From Clostridia bacterium (GTDB lineage: Bacteria; Bacillota; Clostridia; Oscillospirales; Acutalibacteraceae), in NCBI GenBank assembly GCA_017429345.1, contig JAFRPB010000016.1, positions 1 through 46,348 of the forward strand: DNA of 46,348 nt. The letters are read 5' to 3'. Within the stretch, counting starts at the first letter, position 1, and every line of letters begins with the position of its first letter. The position numbers and the translations under genes were made by a program. The notes under the pieces are model-generated. The model was not told where the DNA came from and did no database searches. It saw only the letters and a program-made list of their open reading frames with translations. Shown here piece by piece: positions 8,644 to 16,679 of the stretch.

Positions 8644-11238
8644 TCACCGTCTCCCGAATTCGCTCATCTCCGGCACGTCGATCTCAAACCCGATCAGCTC
8701 CTTCGCGTCGCCGCGCAGGGTATAATCGCCGTTTTCGGGATCGACAAACAGTTTTTTGAGCGCCGAGAGCTTGAAGCAGGCGTTGTCTTCGACCGTGCTG
8801 TATTTCATCGCCTTTTCCGCGATATCGCCGATATCGCCCCGCGCCGAGATCAGCAGATTGTGCGTGACGGTGCAGTGCGCGGGATTGAGCACGAAATCGG
8901 GGTTATCGGGGTCCGAGAAATCGTCGCTGTAATGCTTGTACTGCGGATAGGCGTTCTGCCAGACTTCGCTCTGCCACGGGGAATCATACAGCAGCTGCCA
9001 GATCCTGCCGCCCTCTTTATACTCCTGATAGAAGCTGTCGTCCTCGTTGCCGGAAAGGCCCGACAGGGCGCGCTGATCAAAGCTGATCGGACGGAAGGAA
9101 TTCACCACGATATTGTCATGCACGTCAAGATCCTGCCCGCCGCCGAGCTGCAGACCGAAATTCGGCGAATTGACGAGGATATTGCCGTAGACCGTCTGCC
9201 CCGCGATGGCGTCGTCCAGATAAATGCCGACGGGCTTGTGACCGTCCGCGCCGAGATCGTAAATAAGATTATAACGGATCACGGTGCCGTACCAGTCCCA
9301 GCGTCTGCCCGAGTAGATCGCTCCGCCGTCGTCGGTCTTGAGGTTCACGTCGTGGATCAGATTATATTCGATCATATGGTCGTTGCCTGAATAGGTGATC
9401 GCCTCGTGGGGCGAATTGAATATCTCGTTATGGGCGCAGATATTGCCCACGCCGTTTAAGGTAAAGGCGGGCTGATAGGTCTCGTAGATCTCCGACCAGT
9501 CGTGCACGAGGTTGTTTTCGGCGCGGTTGTCCGTGTGCCGCAGGGTCTCGCGGTCGCCGCCGTCGAGGATCACGCCGCCCTTGCCGGTATGGGTGATCTC
9601 GTTATCCACGATGAGGTTATTATAACCCGTGACCAGCAGCGCGTTGCCCGCGACGTTTTTAATAAGGCAGTTTTCGATCTTATTGCCGTCGCCGGTGATG
9701 CTCACCGCGTCGCCGCGCGTGCCCTTGACGGTCAGACCGTCGAAGGTCAGGTAATTCGCCCCGGCTTTGATGACGTTGTCGGTCAGCAGCGAAAGCTCGA
9801 CGGTCGAATCCTCCGAAAAGCCCTCCGGCGGGTAGAAATACAGAATGCCGTTGTCGCGGTCGAGATACCACTCGCCGGGCGCGTCCAGCTCCTCGAGCAC
9901 GTTGAAGAAGTAATAGGGTCTGTCCTTCTTCGTGCCGAACATCGCGGCGAACGCCGGGGAGATCGTGAGCTTCTCATAATCGATCTCGCCGATGGGGGTG
10001 GAAGCGTCCGCCCAGTCGTTGCTGAAATAACCGAACATCCATACGCCGTCGAGCGTTTTCCACGAACGGATCCGCGCGGCAAGGTCTTTATCTAATTTAT
10101 ATACGTCCGGCTCCGGGTTGCGCAATACGCCCCCGGAAGTTGCCCACGTCGACATATAGCTTTCGCGGCCCTGCCCCACGCTGACCACTTCGCCGGTATA
10201 GAGATATTCCGTGCCGTTGGGATAGCGGGCGATGGTCTGCCTGCCGTCGTCGATGAACAGCTCGCAGTAAAGCTCGCCCGTCCAGTCGCCGTCGTATTTC
10301 GGCGCCATGGTATAGGAGCCGAAGGCGTAGAGCTTGCCGTACTGCTCCGCCGTGACGCCGAGGGAGAACAGATCGACCGAGAGCACGTTTTCTTTTGCCG
10401 CGTCCGAAAGACGGGAAAGCGTCTCTTCGTCCGTCACGGATGTGAATTTCCCGTGCGGGAGCGTCACGCCGCCGTTCAGGATCACCTCGCCGTCGCCGTA
10501 AGCGCGGTAGGCGATGGGGCAGCCCTCCGTTCCGCTGTCCTCGGCGGTGAATTCCAGCGTGGAAACGCGGTATTCGCCCGCCTTCAGCGCGACGGTCACG
10601 CCGGTTTTGCCGGTTTTGTCGAGGGCGCGCACCGCGTCGCGGGCCTTTTCGAGCGTGGCGAACGGCTGTTCAAACGAGCCGTCGGATGCGTCGTCGCCGT
10701 CGGGCGAGACGTAAAAATCGGCGTCCGAGATCAATTCTCTTTCCATCGGGGCGATCTCCTTTCCCGCGGCGGGCGCGGCGATATATTTATAATTTTTCTT
10801 GTAAATTTCCGCAAGCTGCGACGGAAGGGCAGAACAGAGCGTCAGCACGACCGACAGCACGAACGCACCCGCCGCCAGCGCCCTGTTTTTCCGCTTTTTT
10901 CGCGAAGCGACGCAGTAAAATATAATGAAAAACGCCAGCGTCAGCCCCGCGATGATCGCGCCGGAGACCTTCGGCATGGATCCGTTGAACAGGATGATAT
11001 TGTTGATCAGGAACGTCAGCGCGAAAAACGCCGCGGCGAAAATCCCGCCGGTCAGCAGACCGCGCAGCAGCGGCCTTTTTTCCGCAAAGCGGGCGGCAAG
11101 GCAGCCCGCCGCCGCTGCGTAGAGCACCACGGACAGGCCGTACACGAGCGAGATCCAATTTACAAAGCTGTAGTAATAGATCGCGGAGGCGGCAACCGCC
11201 GCCAGAGCCGCGGAAACGGACAGGATCTTGTTTTTCAT
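8644..11238 (-). CDS. Five-helix membrane-anchored right-handed beta-helix protein (paralogue 4)
   Basis: 864 aa from ATG 11238, which has GGAGG eight bases upstream; an earlier in-frame ATG at 11274 lacks a ribosome site. Five N-terminal helices have positively charged loops (AEKRP, SRKKRKNR) on the inner side, leaving the large domain outside. The ectodomain follows the family plan: DGDDASDGSFEQP entry, ARYPN, PGEWYLDRDNG, TDDGGAIYSGRRW, GIYLDDAIAG. The C-terminus ends in EMSEFGRR rather than EIGRY and lacks the 'DDAPVFDEIPGFE' segment of the others. It follows the esterase gene with a 51-bp gap and is probably part of the same transcript. Confidence 0.85.
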   Translation of the reverse strand: MKNKILSVSAALAAVAASAIYYYSFVNWISLVYGLSVVLYAAAAGCLAARFAEKRPLLRGLLTGGIFAAAFFALTFLINNIILFNGSMPKVSGAIIAGLTLAFFIIFYCVASRKKRKNRALAAGAFVLSVVLTLCSALPSQLAEIYKKNYKYIAAPAAGKEIAPMERELISDADFYVSPDGDDASDGSFEQPFATLEKARDAVRALDKTGKTGVTVALKAGEYRVSTLEFTAEDSGTEGCPIAYRAYGDGEVILNGGVTLPHGKFTSVTDEETLSRLSDAAKENVLSVDLFSLGVTAEQYGKLYAFGSYTMAPKYDGDWTGELYCELFIDDGRQTIARYPNGTEYLYTGEVVSVGQGRESYMSTWATSGGVLRNPEPDVYKLDKDLAARIRSWKTLDGVWMFGYFSNDWADASTPIGEIDYEKLTISPAFAAMFGTKKDRPYYFFNVLEELDAPGEWYLDRDNGILYFYPPEGFSEDSTVELSLLTDNVIKAGANYLTFDGLTVKGTRGDAVSITGDGNKIENCLIKNVAGNALLVTGYNNLIVDNEITHTGKGGVILDGGDRETLRHTDNRAENNLVHDWSEIYETYQPAFTLNGVGNICAHNEIFNSPHEAITYSGNDHMIEYNLIHDVNLKTDDGGAIYSGRRWDWYGTVIRYNLIYDLGADGHKPVGIYLDDAIAGQTVYGNILVNSPNFGLQLGGGQDLDVHDNIVVNSFRPISFDQRALSGLSGNEDDSFYQEYKEGGRIWQLLYDSPWQSEVWQNAYPQYKHYSDDFSDPDNPDFVLNPAHCTVTHNLLISARGDIGDIAEKAMKYSTVEDNACFKLSALKKLFVDPENGDYTLRGDAKELIGFEIDVPEMSEFGRR

Positions 11239-11289
11239 CGTCTTATCCTCCAAAACTGTTATCGCATCATTCACAAAAAGATTTCCGTC

Positions 11290-12192
11290 TTATTCCGGAA
11301 TGTGTGCGCGGAAAAACGCGCAGATCTTGTCAAGACAATCCCTGCCCATCGGGCTGTCGGGCTTCTGCACGGCGAACACGTGCGGCAGGCGCGCTCCCTC
11401 CGGCTTGCCGTAATACAGCAGCTCGGCGTTTCTTCTGTTCCCCTGCAGATCGCGATACAGTTTCATCGTCTGCGTCCGGGCAACGACATCTCCCGCGCTC
11501 GTGATCAGCAGCATCGGCGGCAGTTCGCCCGCGTGCGGAAGAAGCTCGTTTGCGTTCATATACGATTTCCGGGCTTTTCTGAACGGGCGCTCCCGCCACA
11601 TCAGCCGCCCGTAGGAGCCCATCAGAGAACGGTCGTTCATATAGGCGACGGGCGAGGTCAGCGTGACGCAGGAATATGACAGGCCGGGGTCTTCAAGACC
11701 GAACCTCTCGCGCAGGAAAGGCGAGCGCGCCAGAACCGCCGTATAAAAGGCGAGCATCCCGCCGGCGGAATCCCCCGTGAGCATGATCTTTTCGGGATCG
11801 CAGGGCAGGTCCTTCATTTTTTCGCGGATTGCGAAAAGCGCGGAATTGACGTCGCAAAGCTGATCGAGCGCCGTGACCTCCGGCACCAGACGGTAGCTCA
11901 TGGAAAAAACCAGAAAGCCGCGCGACGCTAAAAAGCTGTCGTACAATACGCTGGAATCCCTGTCGCCGTACATCCAGCCGCCGCCGTGAATATCGATGAT
12001 CACGGGCAGCTTTCCGTCGTTTTCCTCCGGGTAATAGGCGTTGCACAGATGGTAAAGGTCCCCGTCGCCGCCGTACGGAATGCCGCGGACGACGGTGATT
12101 CCCGGCGGCAGCGTCTGCCGGGACCGCGTTCTTTCGTCGGCTTTTTCGGTGATCTTCCACATTACGCCGAACAAACGGTACCAAAACTCCAT
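11290..12192 (-). CDS. Alpha/beta-hydrolase esterase (HSL-like)
   Basis: 300 aa, cytoplasmic by sequence (no signal peptide). It has the hormone-sensitive-lipase type oxyanion motif HGGGW at 69-73 and the nucleophile elbow GDSAGG with Ser142. A C-terminal Asp in 'TSAGD' and His in 'LPHVF' complete a plausible triad. Members of this family hydrolyse short acyl esters. Between a GH43-like gene and the beta-helix cluster, removal of acetyl or similar groups from imported sugars is the natural guess. An upstream GAGCGAGGAT-like sequence gives a modest ribosome site. The 87-bp gap before it holds only a small ACGCTT/AAGCGT inverted repeat near 12233. Confidence 0.88.
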   Translation of the reverse strand: MEFWYRLFGVMWKITEKADERTRSRQTLPPGITVVRGIPYGGDGDLYHLCNAYYPEENDGKLPVIIDIHGGGWMYGDRDSSVLYDSFLASRGFLVFSMSYRLVPEVTALDQLCDVNSALFAIREKMKDLPCDPEKIMLTGDSAGGMLAFYTAVLARSPFLRERFGLEDPGLSYSCVTLTSPVAYMNDRSLMGSYGRLMWRERPFRKARKSYMNANELLPHAGELPPMLLITSAGDVVARTQTMKLYRDLQGNRRNAELLYYGKPEGARLPHVFAVQKPDSPMGRDCLDKICAFFRAHIPE

Positions 12193-12279
12193 AAATATCC
12201 TCGCTCCTTTATGAAAGCAATAACGTTGTGTTTCACGCTTTGAAGCGTCCTTCCTCCGTTCTTTTTCCGGCGGATACGG

Positions 12280-13227
12280 TCAATCAAAATACGCCTGAAG
12301 AAATTCCTTCATCGTCCCGTCGTAAACCGCTTCGCAGACAAGACCGTTCATTCCCTGCGCCATCGCCTGATGCCCCGCGCAGTAAACGACGTAGGTCTTC
12401 CCCTGATATTCGCACAGATCCACGTCGGAATTGTTGGTATCCACGTGCGTTCTGTTCGCTTCGGCAATTTCTTTCGGGATGTTTACACCCTCCTTGACGC
12501 GGCGGTCCTCTTCACCCGGCATCAGGATCGGATTGTAAAGCCCGATCTCCCACGCGTCAAAATCCCGCGTACGGTAGATATACGGCGCCCAGCGCCCGAG
12601 CGGGAGCGATTCGAGGCAGATCATGTAATAATACCCCTCGCAATACCGCAGCGCCGGGCAGGCGCAATAGCGCTCGGGCGTATAGGCGGTATCGAACGGC
12701 AGCAGCTCCCAATGCGAAAGGTCGGGGGAAAACGCGAAAAACTCCGTATAATAAGCGCCGATATACGGATTGCCGACGCGGTTGTCCTCGCCTTTGGACT
12801 GCCCCGCCCACGCGCATTCGACCGCCATCACGTAGCGGTCCGGCCCCCTGCAGACCGACGTATTGAACAGCTCGAAGGTATCGGGGAACGAGAGGACCGC
12901 CGTTTTCTCCCACGAGATCAGATCCACCGAGATAAAACGGTAAACGACGTTGTCCTTCGTCGCGAACACGGAAACGGTATCGTTTTCGCAGTAGGCGGAG
13001 TAAAAGCGCGTCCCGTCGCCGCCGAAGGGCGGGTAATACGTATGCGAAAAATACTCCCGTACAGCGGCGCGCGGCGCGCCCTCGCCCCAGAGATTTTCCA
13101 GCAGCATGAGCCGATCCCGGTAAATGAACGGCGTGCACTCGCCGCCGTCGGCGGAAATCGCTCCGTTCTTTTTGAGTTCGGGGAACGCGCGCATATGATC
13201 GCGCCCCGCTAAATTGATCTCTTTCAT
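12280..13227 (-). CDS. Beta-propeller glycoside hydrolase, GH43/GH32-like
   Basis: 315 aa, start supported by AAAGGA six bases upstream. The sequence reads as a five-bladed beta-propeller: an early GGECTPFIYRDRL strand, repeated 'FFAFSPDLSHWE' and 'YIYRTRDFDAWE' blade motifs, and acidic residues in the strands. It resembles the GH43/GH32/GH117 superfamily, which cleaves arabinosides, xylosides, galactosides or fructosides, but I cannot place it in one family. No signal peptide, so it probably acts on intracellular oligosaccharides alongside the GH130 protein encoded 41 bases upstream. Confidence 0.7.
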   Translation of the reverse strand: MKEINLAGRDHMRAFPELKKNGAISADGGECTPFIYRDRLMLLENLWGEGAPRAAVREYFSHTYYPPFGGDGTRFYSAYCENDTVSVFATKDNVVYRFISVDLISWEKTAVLSFPDTFELFNTSVCRGPDRYVMAVECAWAGQSKGEDNRVGNPYIGAYYTEFFAFSPDLSHWELLPFDTAYTPERYCACPALRYCEGYYYMICLESLPLGRWAPYIYRTRDFDAWEIGLYNPILMPGEEDRRVKEGVNIPKEIAEANRTHVDTNNSDVDLCEYQGKTYVVYCAGHQAMAQGMNGLVCEAVYDGTMKEFLQAYFD

Positions 13228-13268
13228 ACCGATCCTTTCCTTTTGCTTTCTCTTTGCCGTCGCCGCCG

Positions 13269-14282
13269 TCAGTCGAGCAGCGCGAGCAGGTCGTCAAGCT
13301 GCGCCGTCGCAAGGCACACGCAGGTGTCGGAGGCGCCGTAATAGATCCTGACCTCGCCGCTTTCCTCAAGCAGCATCCCACAAGGGAAGATCACGTTCTC
13401 GCGGAAGCCCTCGTCGGTCTCCACGGGCAGGTCCGGCGCGATCAGCGGCTCTTTGTAAACCGAGAGGACCTTTGACGGATCGTTGAGGTCGAGCAGCGCA
13501 AGGCCGGCGGTATAGCGCTTTTTCCACTGGGGCTCCCAGCCGTTTTTGCCGCGGTCCTCCTCGCGGTCCACGGCGTGGAACAGCGTCAGCCAGCCGCGCT
13601 CTGTCTTAATGGGCGACGCGGTGGGACCGATCTTGTCGTTCGCCCACGGCACGTTCTCCACGCCGAGCACCAGCGCGCTGCGGCCCCAGTAAACGAGATC
13701 CGGCGAGCGGGAAAGCCAGATATCGAAGCGGTCCCTGCCGCGGCTGTAGACCGGCATCGGGCGCTCAAGACGCACGAATTCGCCGCCGATCTTCTCGGGG
13801 AACAGCACCATATTGCGGTTTTCCGGCACGCTCGCGCTGATGATGCGGTAAGACAGCAGATCCTCGGAGAGCTCCGCAATGCAGCCGCGGATGCCGTGGC
13901 GCGTGTCCATCGCAAGGCAGAGATACAGCCTTCCCTCGATCTCAATGATGCGCGGGTCATAGAGCCGGCGCATCTCGGGATCCTTCTCCGGATCGTTGCT
14001 GTCCATCAGGGGCTTGGGGTCGAAGCGCCAGCCGTCGACGCCGATTTTGCTGCGGGCGATGCCGACGCTCGTGCCGGTAAAGCGCTTGTTTTCGTTCTCG
14101 TAGGCAGTTTTGTCCGTTCCGTAATCGTTGCGGAAGATCATGACGTATTCGCCGCGGTATCTGATCACGCCCGCGTTGAACACGAGCGCGGACGGATAGG
14201 GAAGATCCCCGGCGCGGACGACGGGTTCCTCTCTTTTGTGAATGCACGGATGCGTTTTCAATACGGGCGTTACAGCAGGCAT
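13269..14282 (-). CDS. GH130 family beta-mannoside phosphorylase/hydrolase
   Basis: 337 aa, usual GH130 length; GGAGG eight bases before ATG. Family hallmarks: RNDYG (51-55), the YDPR motif with the putative catalytic Asp109, NRNMVLFPEKIGG (155-167), RLERPMPVY, and a C-terminal KIG..ASPIKTERGWL block. Known members phosphorolyse beta-1,4- or beta-1,2-mannosides (or hydrolyse them) inside the cell. No signal peptide, in keeping with intracellular use of imported oligosaccharides. The class (phosphorylase or hydrolase) and linkage cannot be fixed from this sequence. Its upstream region is occupied by the MITE-like element, whose end is 18 bases from the start codon. Confidence 0.92.
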   Translation of the reverse strand: MPAVTPVLKTHPCIHKREEPVVRAGDLPYPSALVFNAGVIRYRGEYVMIFRNDYGTDKTAYENENKRFTGTSVGIARSKIGVDGWRFDPKPLMDSNDPEKDPEMRRLYDPRIIEIEGRLYLCLAMDTRHGIRGCIAELSEDLLSYRIISASVPENRNMVLFPEKIGGEFVRLERPMPVYSRGRDRFDIWLSRSPDLVYWGRSALVLGVENVPWANDKIGPTASPIKTERGWLTLFHAVDREEDRGKNGWEPQWKKRYTAGLALLDLNDPSKVLSVYKEPLIAPDLPVETDEGFRENVIFPCGMLLEESGEVRIYYGASDTCVCLATAQLDDLLALLD

Positions 14283-14300
14283 GGTTTTTTCCTCCGATAT

Positions 14301-14469
14301 TTAAGGCAACACCGCACAAATACGAATGCGCGTCTTGCTTGATCTTTGTTCCGTCATATTGCACATCTTCTCCTTGCTAACCGTCAGGTTGCCTGCGGAG
14401 AATCTGTACAATCTGACGAAAAAATCTACTGCGCAATCCGCACGCCCGAATTGTGCGGTGTTGCCTTAA
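14301..14469. mobile_element. MITE-like element with 19-bp perfect terminal inverted repeats
   Basis: The ends are TTAAGGCAACACCGCACAA (14301-14319) and its exact reverse complement (14451-14469). The 169-bp interior has no transposase. Flanks are TAT on both sides (14298-14300 and 14470-14472), a possible 3-bp target duplication. Inside, an inverted CGTCAG/CTGACG pair forms a sub-hairpin. On the minus strand a 21-codon reading frame (14301-14366) with AAGGAG ahead of its ATG ends exactly in the terminal repeat. The element separates the DUF4185 lipoprotein gene from GH130 and leaves the GH130 ribosome site intact. Confidence 0.8.
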
Positions 14470-14486
14470 TATATTATATTTCCTGT

Positions 14487-15701
14487 TCAGGATCCGATCC
14501 CGGGCAGCTGGGCCCGCATCCACATGATATTGTAGATCGGAACGTATTGACTCATGGCGAAATAGAACACGCGGCCGTTCTCCTCTGTATATTTCGGGCA
14601 GAGAAAACCGCCGTACAGGGCGGGATACTCGTCGCCGGACGCGAGCGCGTATTCCCCGCTCCAGTCGCCCCAAGGCGTCACGCCCTCGCGCATGACAAGA
14701 CCGACGCCCTCATGCAGATAAGTAATGATAAAATTGCCGAGATATTCGTCATACATCGCGGAGATCTCGCCCACCGGCGCGGGGATGATCACCTTCGCCC
14801 GACCGGCGCCGCCGCTGCCTTTGACCCAGAGCGGCGCGCCGCTGTCGTCGCAGCCGGTGAAACAGGCGTACGCTTCAGGATCCTCAAGCTCGTGCACGCC
14901 GCACTTCATCAGCGCGACGCCGCCGAAACGGCCGGTGGGGATCCCCCAGAAATACATCGTATCGCCCACGCGGCAGTTCGCCGTCTGAATAAAGTCGGAA
15001 TCGCCCTGCCACTGCACCTTTTTCACGTTGGTCCACGTATTGCCCCCGTCCTCCGATCTCGCAAGGCCGGAATGGCTGCAGTCCCACACGCCGCCTTTGT
15101 CGTCCCAGCGCGTCACGTGCATGAAAATGCAGTAGAGGGTATCGTCCACCGAAAAAATATTCGTCGGGATCACGGTGACGCTGTGATTGTTGACCAGCAG
15201 CTCCTTTGCAAAGCCGTTTTTGTCCGCCGCCGCCCCCGTGATGGTCAGCCCGTCCGAGGGGTCCTCGTCCTCGATCACGAACAGCACGTTGCTGCGCCAG
15301 TCCGTATATTCCGCGGAGGAAAACGTGTCGCCGCAGAACATATAGACCTTGCCGTTCATCTCCGTCATGGAACCGAGATCCGTGCCCCACACGTTGAAGC
15401 GGGTCAGCGTGCGGTTCTCACTGTCTTCGCCGGTGATCTGCGCGACCTTTGAGACCGCCGGATCGCGAAGCCCCGGCGTCAGCGCCCGCGCCTTATTCGG
15501 CAGCTCCCACACCGCCCGGTCGCTTTCGTCCGCGACCGCTTCGGCGGACGCCGCCGGATCGGGATCTTTCGCCGACGTCGGCTTTATATAATCGAACTCT
15601 TTCGTCGGCGCGGCATCACGGACGGGCACGCAGGCCGACAGAACGACGGAGATCAGCGGCAGGAACAGCCCGATCATCCAGAGCGTCTTTTTCCTTTTCA
15701 T
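14487..15701 (-). CDS. DUF4185-like beta-propeller lipoprotein
   Basis: 404 aa. N-terminal MKRKK, hydrophobic stretch and lipobox LSAC (Cys at about 24) mark a secreted lipoprotein. The body contains 'MNGKVYMFCGDTFSS' and repeated 'WTNVKKVQWQ', 'PLWVKGSG' type strands that fit the DUF4185 five-bladed propeller family, probably a carbohydrate-binding or glycosidase-like domain at the membrane surface. It starts 12 bases after the MBL-fold gene, so the two are co-transcribed. Function of DUF4185 is not settled; a surface sugar-processing role is inferred from context. Confidence 0.8.
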   Translation of the reverse strand: MKRKKTLWMIGLFLPLISVVLSACVPVRDAAPTKEFDYIKPTSAKDPDPAASAEAVADESDRAVWELPNKARALTPGLRDPAVSKVAQITGEDSENRTLTRFNVWGTDLGSMTEMNGKVYMFCGDTFSSAEYTDWRSNVLFVIEDEDPSDGLTITGAAADKNGFAKELLVNNHSVTVIPTNIFSVDDTLYCIFMHVTRWDDKGGVWDCSHSGLARSEDGGNTWTNVKKVQWQGDSDFIQTANCRVGDTMYFWGIPTGRFGGVALMKCGVHELEDPEAYACFTGCDDSGAPLWVKGSGGAGRAKVIIPAPVGEISAMYDEYLGNFIITYLHEGVGLVMREGVTPWGDWSGEYALASGDEYPALYGGFLCPKYTEENGRVFYFAMSQYVPIYNIMWMRAQLPGIGS

Positions 15702-15713
15702 CTTCGCTTCTCC

Positions 15714-16442
15714 TCAGAGCTCCAGTTCCAGCCCGTCGAACGCTTCGCCGTATGCGTAAGGATGCGGCGCGTTTTTCTGCCGGGACAGCGCCTCGCCCCA
15801 GCGGTCGTCGTTGATATGCGAGTGCAGGATCCGCTTCGCCTTCGTTCTGTCGAAGACCGGGATGCAGTCGTCGGGCGAAAAATGCGCCAGCTCGCAGACG
15901 ATCAGGTCAAGCTCCGTCTCAAACGCGACCGCAGGGAAATCCGCCGTCGGATGCTTCAGATCCCCGGTGAACAGCACGCGCTTCCCCTCCGCTTCGATAA
16001 GAAAGGCGTAGGAGTTGACGCAGTGCATCGTCGGGATCGCCGTTAATCGCAGGTTTTCGTCCTCATACGCGACGCCCGCGGAGTATACGCCGAGCCGCAG
16101 ATCCCCGCGCGGCGGCATGCCGTTGGTTGTGACGGTCAGCCACGCCTTGAGCGGATCGAGCAGCCGCTCGTCCGGCAGCAGGATCTCGGGGTCCGCTTTT
16201 CTGAAATACCAGTTGACGAGATCCGCAAACGAGATCACGCCGTTCGTATGGTCGCCGTGCGGATGGGTGCAGATCGCAAGGCGGACGCTTTCGATCGGGA
16301 TCCCCCTGCGCCGCAGTTCTTCGATCGCCTGCGTACCAAGATCGATCAGATAACAGCTGCCGCCGACTTCGATAATATAAGAGGAGCAGCGGCGGTGATG
16401 CTCCGGCACACCGTGCGAGGTGCCGTTGAAAATGATTCTCAT
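15714..16442 (-). CDS. MBL-fold metal-dependent hydrolase
   Basis: 242 aa with GGAGG five bases before ATG. The metallo-beta-lactamase fold is shown by TSHG near the start, THPHGDH at 59-65 (metal ligands H60, H62, D64, H65), FTGDLKHP (metal-bridging Asp) and a late LHSHINDDRW His. Length and layout resemble phosphodiesterase/phosphorylase-like members such as PhnP or RNase Z relatives, but no substrate can be assigned. First gene after paralogue 5 in the leftward cluster, separated from it by a heptamer-repeat gap. Confidence 0.85.
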   Translation of the reverse strand: MRIIFNGTSHGVPEHHRRCSSYIIEVGGSCYLIDLGTQAIEELRRRGIPIESVRLAICTHPHGDHTNGVISFADLVNWYFRKADPEILLPDERLLDPLKAWLTVTTNGMPPRGDLRLGVYSAGVAYEDENLRLTAIPTMHCVNSYAFLIEAEGKRVLFTGDLKHPTADFPAVAFETELDLIVCELAHFSPDDCIPVFDRTKAKRILHSHINDDRWGEALSRQKNAPHPYAYGEAFDGLELEL

Positions 16443-16488
16443 AATGACCTCCGTGGGATAGATTCAGGGAAAAGGGAAAAGAAAAAAG

Positions 16489-16663
16489 GGATGAGGGATG
16501 AGGGATAAGGGATGAGAGAGAGAAGCGGGGTTCGAGAATCGAGAGTCGAGAACCGAGAGCCGAGATTCAAGACCATAGACGAATGATTTCGATTTCACGA
16601 CTTCACGATTTCACGACCTCACGACTGTCGACTGCCGATTGCCGATTGCCGAATCACGATTCC
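16489..16663. repeat. Mosaic of four heptamer/octamer arrays
   Basis: Between the MBL-fold gene and paralogue 5 the sequence is a run of short arrays: GGGATGA units (about 16489-16518), TCGAGAA/CCGAGAG units (16531-16566), CACGATTT-type 8-bp units (16596-16625) and ATTGCCG units (16633-16652). No gene is visible. Unlike most sites there is no clear complementary second arm, though GATTTCACGA and TCGAGA words recur at other loci. Confidence 0.8.
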
Positions 16664-16679
16664 CGATATCCGATCCGAA

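Noticed and set aside
5280-8759. A plus-strand open frame of more than 1100 codons opposite beta-helix paralogues 2 and 3 (and similar frames opposite paralogues 1, 4 and 5)
   Set aside because: Antisense shadow caused by GC-rich third positions of the minus-strand genes; no ribosome site, no recognisable domain, Arg/Val/Ala-rich composition.
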